NCBI GenBank assembly: GCA_964643965.1
Contig: CAZXVH010000012.1
Coordinates: 9,735-73,734, forward strand
DNA: 64,000 bases
Direction of reading: 5' to 3'
DNA from: GCA-2746795 sp964643965
Lineage (GTDB): Bacteria > Chloroflexota > Anaerolineae > Promineifilales > Promineifilaceae
In this document: positions 9,601-15,436 of the stretch, in pieces
Position numbering within the stretch: the stretch's first letter is position 1
Layout: every line of letters begins with the position of its first letter
Program-made: the position numbers and the translations under genes
Notes under the pieces: generated by a model
Seen by the model: only the letters and a program-made list of their open reading frames with translations
Databases searched by the model: none
Told to the model about the DNA's origin: nothing

Positions 9601-10768
9601 GGCGCAGCCCTTGTTGGCGCGTCGGTTCCGGGGCGTTTTGCCAGCCGGCCAGTCCCAGCGCCGCCAGCAGCGCCAGGCTCAAACTAAAGAGGCTGACGAT
9701 GCGTTCCTGCTGGCGAAAGAGCGAGAAGCCAGGCGCCACGCGATAAACCAGTTCAAATAAAATGCCCTTGTCGCCCAACGATAAAATCAGCGTCAGCGCC
9801 GCTACCCCCGTCCAGAACAGGATTTCCGCACGGGCGTCAGGCAGGTCTGCCTGGCGGGGCAGCAGCCAGGCCAACAGCGCCAATGCCAGGGCGGGCAGCC
9901 CCACATACATAGAGACCCAGCCTGTAAACGGCCCGGGAAGCCACAGCTGCACATAGTCAAGTAGGGCAAACCCCTTGGCCACAAATTCATAACCCACGTC
10001 GCTGCGGGTGCTGACCAGGGTATAACGTAGAGCGGGCAGCCAGGCGGCGGCGGACAGGCCAACGGCCGTTACCGCCACCACCCCGCCCAAAATCAGCAGC
10101 CACCGCCACTGCCACCGCGCCCGCAGCGCCAGGAAAACAAAATAAAACGCCGCCAGGTAGCTGATGTGCAAAAACGTCTGCGGATGCCCGGCCAGAAAGC
10201 TGAATCCCAATACCAGCCCCGCGCCAACCATCCAGGGCAGCGGTGACTGAGCCTGTCGAAGTCCGCGCCGCAGCAGCAGCAAAACCAACGGCAGCCAGGC
10301 CACCGTTTCCAGCAGCGCCAATTGCAGCAGTGGGTAAGAGGTGACAAACCCGCCCAGGCCAAACGTCACCGCCGCAATGAGGCCCGACCACCGATTTTGG
10401 GTGATATCATAGGCCAGAAAATAGGTGAAAACGCCCAACAGCCAGATGTGGAGCAGCCCTTCCACTTCCAGGGCATAGTAGGGGAAAGACCAGGGAGCGC
10501 TCAGAAAAATGGTGAGCCAGCGCGGCAGATAAAAAACGGCCGCCTGCGTATCGGCGGCAAAGGGAAAACCGGCATAACTGCCCGGCGACCAGAGCGGCAG
10601 CCGGCCGGCCAACATCTCTTGCGCCTGGAAGCGGCCAAAGGTATGGAACTGGCTGAGCAAATCACTTTGCGCCAGATATTCCCGCCCCAGCAGCAGCGTG
10701 GCGAAAAAAAGCGCCCACAGCCCCGTCCACAAAGCGAGTACGCCCCACGTTTTTTGGCGCTCGCTCAT
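6596..10768 (-). CDS. Fused YfhO-like / GT39-like membrane glycosyltransferase, 1390 aa
   Basis: Very large multi-pass protein. Residues 1 to about 700 resemble YfhO-type proteins (L-P-L-W-S-P-G-S-Y-A-G-F-P-F near residue 57, many helices, then a beta-rich lumenal part). Residues from about 742 form a second complete ArnT/PMT-like (GT39/GT-C) unit with an early acidic pair L-R-G-D-E-A-F-S-Y, and a C-terminal beta-sandwich module (D-Y-T-V-F-V-H-L ... G-T-R-P-T-T-T-W-N-R-G-E). GT-C enzymes move sugars from polyprenyl carriers on the outer face of the membrane. An internal ATG at 8545 has no ribosome site, so I read one chain. One base separates its start from the stop of the gene before it, indicating an operon of four such genes. 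The last codons come from a short tandem repeat. Confidence 0.75.
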   Translation of the reverse strand: MSERQKTWGVLALWTGLWALFFATLLLGREYLAQSDLLSQFHTFGRFQAQEMLAGRLPLWSPGSYAGFPFAADTQAAVFYLPRWLTIFLSAPWSFPYYALEVEGLLHIWLLGVFTYFLAYDITQNRWSGLIAAVTFGLGGFVTSYPLLQLALLETVAWLPLVLLLLRRGLRQAQSPLPWMVGAGLVLGFSFLAGHPQTFLHISYLAAFYFVFLALRARWQWRWLLILGGVVAVTAVGLSAAAWLPALRYTLVSTRSDVGYEFVAKGFALLDYVQLWLPGPFTGWVSMYVGLPALALALLAWLLPRQADLPDARAEILFWTGVAALTLILSLGDKGILFELVYRVAPGFSLFRQQERIVSLFSLSLALLAALGLAGWQNAPEPTRQQGLRRLLWLLVGGLLFCGFLLTAVKKTEWFWLWWQQGVITAVTLLLLWSRKGAAWRSLALILLLCLDLFLLSRQQLNYQAGSPTIFWPQPDWLTTLQEDAPGRLETQGFFLANVGELHGLQDVRGISPLRPQSLAKLDELSPETRWRLLNVTHVVAAEPFVESLVAVAPVNSSVFPDQPVAATLYRYENSLPRAWMVYDAQAVETDEAAFARLQQPEFDPANEVVLTRLSGEITGVAPPAAPPTVTLTQTNASQRHIQVSTGAPGVLVISEWAYPGWQATVNGETWPLETADYALQALILPAGSYEIVLRFSPWDVKVGTAVSLLTLLAALVLAWRWQPIPALRPAASRFHLPKLNMTTPGLNTTLQKKQWLMLAVGIFWLAFGLRVFHLGDQELRGDEAFSYLFARLPIAEITPALIAEGDPHSPLHYLLLHGWLALGGDSEFALRYLSALSGLLLLPLLFQLGRLLGGRRLGLLAAFWLALSSLLIWLSQDVRNQYMLTLLFSLLATVILVWKLVDAGAGTAERDGMKRNWYWAVYILAAALAVYSHYYGLFILAAHGLYVLGTGGNGRLRKLGAWLLAGTMAGLLFLPWAVTVLRGLLAAGQLSDPSKPELAQYLAEIGVALTSGSAVADWWPRWLFVAALLVVTLGALWLFKQKPAWGLLLGGWLATAVLLIYLIRFSRATFNSFYISVAAPAWWLLFSVGLLLLRRQRWRGWRVAAALAALMVMAANGIGLRNYYFDPAYSRSNGYREAAAEISAHARPGDLFLAQFPDPVWGYYLRHTGLPTAMQPTSPQAAQAETEQALQRLADAYDRLWFAPYPSETWDAENIVGRWLDYHLLHERHTPYQNQQLWAFRPLRTANEAATLVNALLNGEILLEAAYVTVNGRSVPLDQSLTVSPGDAVSVSLIWSADEALAEDYTVFVHLLAEDGSLLAQHDGAPMFGTRPTTTWNRGEQLLDRHELVVAEPGVGGNGRLLIGMYRPDALERLPWENGETAWTVNSGQ
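10247..10261. repeat. Dispersed CTGAGCCTGTCGAAG element inside a coding region
   Basis: Exact copy lying in frame in the large glycosyltransferase, where the minus strand reads it as L-R-Q-A-Q-S between two membrane segments. It indicates that the element has spread into coding DNA without breaking the frame. Confidence 0.75.
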
Positions 10769-10769
10769 C

Positions 10770-13001
10770 TTATTTCCCCACCGGCAGCGTTAACTCGATG
10801 AAATCCACGGCTTCATCCTGGCGCAGCAGGCGAGCGCCGCTTCCCGGTTCGTACCAGCCGATGAGCAGGGGATAGCGGCCCGGCGGCAGGTCGGCCGGTA
10901 CGCTCAACCAATGCTGATCATCAACCACATCTCCGGCCTGCCACAGGCTGGTGGGGTAAAAATTGCCCACGGGCGGGGCGTCGGCGCTGGCGATCATTTG
11001 CCGGCGGCCGTCGAGCAGCTGCACGAAGACGGTGTAATCCTGGGGGGGCGTGGCGGCGGCCTGCCAGTAAAATGTGAGGGGGATGGTGGTTCCGGCAACG
11101 GCCGTTGCCGGCAAATCCGCGCCCCGCAGGGTGATCCCTTCAGCAAAAGGGATGTTGAGCGGCAGCGTCGGCTGGATCTCAGGCGCGCTCTCCGGCGAAA
11201 GGGCGGCCCGCTCGCCCACCAGCAGCGGATCGAGGGGCAGCCCGGCCGGGTTGAGCGCGGGCAGGGGTTTACCGGCTGCCAGGTCATATAAGCTGAGGGA
11301 GACGAGCAGTTGGGTGGGCATAACGGCCGTTTCATCCGCATAAACGTGGTAGTCGTCCCGGTAAATGTCGCCCGCCTGCCAATGGCTGGTGGGGATCAGG
11401 CCCATCGCCGGATGGCGGTTGATGGACCCCACCGATTCATACGCCCGCCCCAACAGGTGGACGCTGCTCAAATAATCGGCGGCGGTTGGTTCTGCCGCCT
11501 GCCAGTAAACGGTCAGCGTCACCGGCTCGCCAGGCTGGATGTGCTGGCCTGGTTCCATAACTACGCCGATCAGTTGTAAACGGCCGTTTTCGGTGACAAA
11601 GGTGATCGGTTCGGCCAACCGCGCCTCAGCCGGGATGTCTGCCAGCGGTGGGGGCAGGGCATAGGCCGGCCGGATGGTGAGCCAGGGCAGCAGCAGGGCA
11701 ATGAGCAGCATGATCCCCGCCAGGCCGGCCGCCAGCCGGGGTTGCCATGCCTCGTTGACCCAGCTTAACAGGCCATACGCCAGCAGCGCCATCATGCCCC
11801 CCAATGCCGGAAACAGCAGCCGCCCCTGGAACGCCGGGGAGATGATATTCCAACGCACCAACAAGAGAAATAAAACGGCCGTCCAGGCCAACGGCAGCCA
11901 GCCGCCGGAAGCAATCAGCTGGGTTCGTTTCCTGAGCCATTGCCGGATGAGTCCGGCCGTGCCCCCCAGCGCCACCCCGTTAAAAAAGAGATAGACAGGT
12001 TCCGGCGCACTCACATTGACGCCGCCAAACAAGCCCCAAAAGCTGCGATAAAAAGTGCCGAACTCTTCCAGCCACCCCTGCCAGCGAATGGGCGTGTCCC
12101 GTGTGCCTTGCACCGCCACAAAGACGTTGAGAGCGGTCAGATCGCCGTAAACAAGCCAGTTGCGGGTAAACCACCAGCCGGAAATCAGCAGCGCCGTCAG
12201 CAAGGTGATGACGCCGCCAACAAAGAGGATGCGCCCATTTTTCTGCCGCCAGGCCAGCCAGGCCAGCGCCAGCCCCGCCAACCCCAGCAACGCGCCCAGG
12301 CTCAGTTTGGTCAGGATGCCCGCCCCTAAAACCAGTCCTAAAATGAGATAGCGCCCCCATTTTTGCGTCGGATGGGGCGCATCCTGCCACAGCTTGACGA
12401 GCAAATAGAGACCCAGGCCGCCCAAAAAGTTAGCCAGGGAATCATTGTTGACGGCGGCGCTGACAAAGAGAAACATGGGATTGAAGGCCACCAATGCGGC
12501 CGCCAACAAACCGGTTCGCGCTGAAAAGAGCGCCTGGCCCAACAAGGCGGTGATGAAGATCACGCCCACTCCCAACAAAATAGAGGCCAGGCGAATGAGA
12601 TACACGGCCAACACCGTGCCCTGCCAGGGAAACTGCGTCTGATCGGGCGGGTGGAGGATGAGGTTTTTGTTGCCCACTTGGTTGGGGTTGCCGATGAAGG
12701 CGAAATGATTGAGGTTGTGAACGGCCGGTAAATCGCTTGTATCGATGAAGGCGGTGAGGCCGGCCATGAGCAGGTAGTAGAGCGGCGGCTGCGCCCCTTC
12801 TTGCAGCCAGCGGCCGGGATCCTCGGGATCCAGAACAGGCAGCTTGCCACTGGTCTGAATATGCTGCACCACCGGATAATGCTTGTATTCGTCTGAGGCT
12901 TCCAGCGGCGGCGTGGCCCAGGCATACGTCAACGCCGCCCCTACATAGAGCAGGAGAATGAGCAAAAGCAGGTGTTGTTGGCGGCGGGTGAATTTGGTCA
13001 T
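10770..13001 (-). CDS. GT39/ArnT-like membrane glycosyltransferase with two beta modules
   Basis: 743 residues. N-terminal membrane helix, then E-A-S-D-E-Y-K-H-Y, whose Asp-Glu matches the catalytic acidic pair in the first outer loop of GT-C enzymes, and Q-P-P-L-Y-Y-L-L-M-A, the conserved P-P-x-Y loop. About ten or more helices to residue ~470. The rest holds two copies of a beta-sandwich module (L-T-V-Y-W-Q-A-A ... P-T-S-H-W-Q-A-G-D-I-Y, and L-T-F-Y-W-Q-A-A ... P-T-S-L-W-Q-A-G-D-V-V). Ends one base before the start of the next gene. Probably adds sugars to lipid-linked or surface glycans; acceptor unknown. Confidence 0.8.
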   Translation of the reverse strand: MTKFTRRQQHLLLLILLLYVGAALTYAWATPPLEASDEYKHYPVVQHIQTSGKLPVLDPEDPGRWLQEGAQPPLYYLLMAGLTAFIDTSDLPAVHNLNHFAFIGNPNQVGNKNLILHPPDQTQFPWQGTVLAVYLIRLASILLGVGVIFITALLGQALFSARTGLLAAALVAFNPMFLFVSAAVNNDSLANFLGGLGLYLLVKLWQDAPHPTQKWGRYLILGLVLGAGILTKLSLGALLGLAGLALAWLAWRQKNGRILFVGGVITLLTALLISGWWFTRNWLVYGDLTALNVFVAVQGTRDTPIRWQGWLEEFGTFYRSFWGLFGGVNVSAPEPVYLFFNGVALGGTAGLIRQWLRKRTQLIASGGWLPLAWTAVLFLLLVRWNIISPAFQGRLLFPALGGMMALLAYGLLSWVNEAWQPRLAAGLAGIMLLIALLLPWLTIRPAYALPPPLADIPAEARLAEPITFVTENGRLQLIGVVMEPGQHIQPGEPVTLTVYWQAAEPTAADYLSSVHLLGRAYESVGSINRHPAMGLIPTSHWQAGDIYRDDYHVYADETAVMPTQLLVSLSLYDLAAGKPLPALNPAGLPLDPLLVGERAALSPESAPEIQPTLPLNIPFAEGITLRGADLPATAVAGTTIPLTFYWQAAATPPQDYTVFVQLLDGRRQMIASADAPPVGNFYPTSLWQAGDVVDDQHWLSVPADLPPGRYPLLIGWYEPGSGARLLRQDEAVDFIELTLPVGK

Positions 13002-13007
13002 CGGTTA

Positions 13008-13074
13008 TCAGTTTACAGTTTACAGTTTGCAGTCCACAGTCCACTGTCTACTGTTTACTGTCCACTGTCCACTC
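13008..13074. repeat. CAGTTTACAGTT / CACTGTCCA tandem array between two glycosyltransferase genes
   Basis: Degenerate 7- to 9-bp repeats filling the 53-bp space between the genes and reaching into the end of the upstream one. On the minus strand it encodes the final V-D-S-G-Q and stop, the same ending (S-G-Q) that the related array gives the gene ending at 6596. Confidence 0.9.
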
Positions 13075-15436
13075 TCTCCACCCACCCCACCTGGTACACA
13101 TCATCCGGCTGGCGAACGCCGTTGACGCTGAGGGGCAGGCGGGTGAAGGTTTGGGCATCGTATAAACCAAGCCAGAGGGGATAACGGCCGTTTCCCACCC
13201 CCTCTGGCATCACAATGGTATAGCTGTCGTCAATCAACTCGCCAGCCTGCCACAAGTGGGTGGGGTAACGGCCGTTGATGGGTTGATTGTCCCCGGTGGC
13301 TAAGGGCGGCTGTCCCGGCTGGCCCAAATGCAGCAGGGTGGTGTAATCGTGCCCCGGGGCGGCGGTGACGCGCCACTGCACGGAGACGGTGATGGTATCT
13401 CCAGGGGCGGCGCTGGTGGGAGCAAAGGTAACGGCCGTTAATTCTATGCCATCGCCCATATTTGCCAAAGCGGGGGCGGGATTGGTGGGCCAGCTTTCTG
13501 GCTCCACTTCAAGGCGGCCGGCCAGGGCGCGGCTCGTTTCACCCACCAATCCCACGTAAGCTTCAGCCCAGACTGGCGCTTCAATCTCGTCAGCCAGGCG
13601 CAGGGCGAAGCGGTCGGCGATGATCTGGTTTGGCGACCACAGATTGGCCGGGTAGAGGCCCCGGCCGTGGTAACCTTGCGCCTGGCCGATGCCAGTCAGG
13701 TCGCGCCCCAAAATTTCTAAGGTGAATTCAGGCGGGTCAGTGGGGGGATCGCTGGCTTGCCAATAGAGGGTGAGCCAGATGTCGTCTCCGGGAACGGCCG
13801 TTTCTGTGTCTATCTCTGCGCCCACCAACTGGAGTCCCTGCCCCATGTCAGCCAGCAGTGGTGCGGCCGTCGGCGGTAGAGCCTCTAAAACGGGCGGTCG
13901 GGCATAGGCGGGCTGGATCACAAAAAATAGCGAGAGCAGCGAGGTAGCCAGCGCCAGCAGCGGCGCGGCCACCATGACCGCTCTGGAATCAAAACGGCTC
14001 AAGCCGTAAGCCACGCCCAACGCCAGAGGCAGGATGGCGGGCAGCAGCAGCCGCCCCTGCGCCGCTTCTGTCTTAAACATAAACAGCGCCAGCCCGGCAT
14101 AAACGATTACCACCCAGACCCCCAGCAGAACGGCCGTGAACCAGGGTTGTTGGAGAATAGAGAGTAAAGATTGGAGATCAACTGTATCGAAAAAAGATTG
14201 TTTTTCCGCAGATTTCGCAGATTTTTCTCTCGGATAACGTTGCGTTTTTGCCTCAATTTCAGCTTCGATCAACACAGGTTTGTCTGAGTTTTTTTCTGTA
14301 GATTCAATCGTCACTCTTTGATTTTTATTTTTTAGCAAGCCGTACACGAAACCGGCCAACGCCGTGAGGACAATGGCGTCCCAAATCCAGTAAACGGCCG
14401 GCGGCGGGCGCAGATTGAACCAACCAAAGAGGGCGAACAGAGAAGGCCAGATCGCCCGCCATTCGCCCAAAACCTGGAGCAGCGTCGCCTGCCGGTCGCC
14501 GCCGGCGAAGGCTACAAACATGTTGGCGGCAGTGATGTCCTGGTAAAGCTGCCAATTGCGCAGCCAGAGCCAGCCGCCCATGAGCAGGGCGGGCAGGAGG
14601 AGGAGTGAAAGGTTGATGATTAAAGAACGACTCCTGAGCCTGTCGAAAGAGTGGCGAGCGGCGGGTGGCGTTTCTTTGAGCCAGGCCAGGATGAGGACGA
14701 GGAAGGCGTAGAGCAGGAGCAGGATCCCGGCGTTTTTGGATAAGATAGCTAATCCCACCGTGATGCCGAGCAGCAAGGAACGGCCGTGCTGCGCAGAGCG
14801 GAAACGGCCGTTTCCCCCCCCACTTAACCAGATGTACAGCAGCTGCCACAAAGCAGCTGAGGCCAGAAAAATAATGAGGGGATCGTTGCTGATGGCGCTG
14901 TGCAAAAAGTTGAACTGGGGCAAAAAGGCGACCAGCGCCGTTGCCAACAGAGCGCGTTCCGGCCGCCCCGGCCACAGCAGGCGGCCGCTGCCATAAATGC
15001 AGAGCAGGGTTCCCAACCCTAAAACTGTTGACATCCCGCGCAGGAGATGGGCAGCCAGCGCACTTCCTTGCCAGGGGAACGCTTCATTTGCCGTATGGAC
15101 GGCCCAATTTATGTTTGTTAACGCCGAGGCGTCGCCGAGGCGGGCGTGAGGATTGAGCCAGATTTCTGTTTGGGCCTGGCTGGTCTCAAAGGGGGCTGCC
15201 AGCAGTGCGCCCAGCAGGTAATAAAGCGGCGGTTGGGCCGCTTCCTGGCGCTGCCACTCATTTTGTAGATCGGCGATGGGTAAACGGCCGTTTTCGGCAA
15301 TAAAGGTCACGGTGAAAAAATGATGGTGTTCGTCCGGCGCTTCAAAGAGCGGGTTGAGTACGCCGTAGCCCACCGTCAGCAGCAGGTACAGCCCCACGAT
15401 CAGCGCCAGCAGCCATTTAGACGGTTTGGCGCTCAT
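13055..15436 (-). CDS. GT39/ArnT-like membrane glycosyltransferase with hydrophilic insertion
   Basis: 793 residues. The N-terminus carries F-E-A-P-D-E-H-H-H-F, the GT-C acidic pair, and Q-P-P-L-Y-Y-L-L. A membrane domain runs to about residue 520, then two beta-sandwich modules (L-T-L-Y-W-Q-A-S-D-P-P and V-S-V-Q-W-R-V-T with P-T-H-L-W-Q-A-G-E). Between two helices lies an AT-rich in-frame segment (14157-14345) coding for a charged loop that includes S-A-K-S-A-E-K-Q. The stop is encoded in a tandem repeat. The start overlaps the stop of the preceding gene by four bases (ATGA), supporting translational coupling. Confidence 0.8.
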   Translation of the reverse strand: MSAKPSKWLLALIVGLYLLLTVGYGVLNPLFEAPDEHHHFFTVTFIAENGRLPIADLQNEWQRQEAAQPPLYYLLGALLAAPFETSQAQTEIWLNPHARLGDASALTNINWAVHTANEAFPWQGSALAAHLLRGMSTVLGLGTLLCIYGSGRLLWPGRPERALLATALVAFLPQFNFLHSAISNDPLIIFLASAALWQLLYIWLSGGGNGRFRSAQHGRSLLLGITVGLAILSKNAGILLLLYAFLVLILAWLKETPPAARHSFDRLRSRSLIINLSLLLLPALLMGGWLWLRNWQLYQDITAANMFVAFAGGDRQATLLQVLGEWRAIWPSLFALFGWFNLRPPPAVYWIWDAIVLTALAGFVYGLLKNKNQRVTIESTEKNSDKPVLIEAEIEAKTQRYPREKSAKSAEKQSFFDTVDLQSLLSILQQPWFTAVLLGVWVVIVYAGLALFMFKTEAAQGRLLLPAILPLALGVAYGLSRFDSRAVMVAAPLLALATSLLSLFFVIQPAYARPPVLEALPPTAAPLLADMGQGLQLVGAEIDTETAVPGDDIWLTLYWQASDPPTDPPEFTLEILGRDLTGIGQAQGYHGRGLYPANLWSPNQIIADRFALRLADEIEAPVWAEAYVGLVGETSRALAGRLEVEPESWPTNPAPALANMGDGIELTAVTFAPTSAAPGDTITVSVQWRVTAAPGHDYTTLLHLGQPGQPPLATGDNQPINGRYPTHLWQAGELIDDSYTIVMPEGVGNGRYPLWLGLYDAQTFTRLPLSVNGVRQPDDVYQVGWVERVDSGQ
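14157..14345 (-). repeat. AT-rich in-frame insertion with AATCTGCG repeats
   Basis: About 190 bases, clearly poorer in GC than the surrounding gene. It contains a tandem AAATCTGCG motif, the same family as the GCAGATTAAC repeats at 61791, and encodes a Lys/Glu-rich loop without membrane character. It looks like repeat DNA inserted without breaking the frame. Confidence 0.55.
14634..14648. repeat. Dispersed CTGAGCCTGTCGAAA element inside a coding region
   Basis: In-frame copy read on the minus strand as F-D-R-L-R-S. Together with the copies at 6533 and 10247 it defines a short mobile or spreading repeat. Confidence 0.7.

Noticed and set aside
8545..10768. Splitting the 1390-residue glycosyltransferase into two genes at the internal ATG
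   Set aside because: No stop and no ribosome site separate the two halves.
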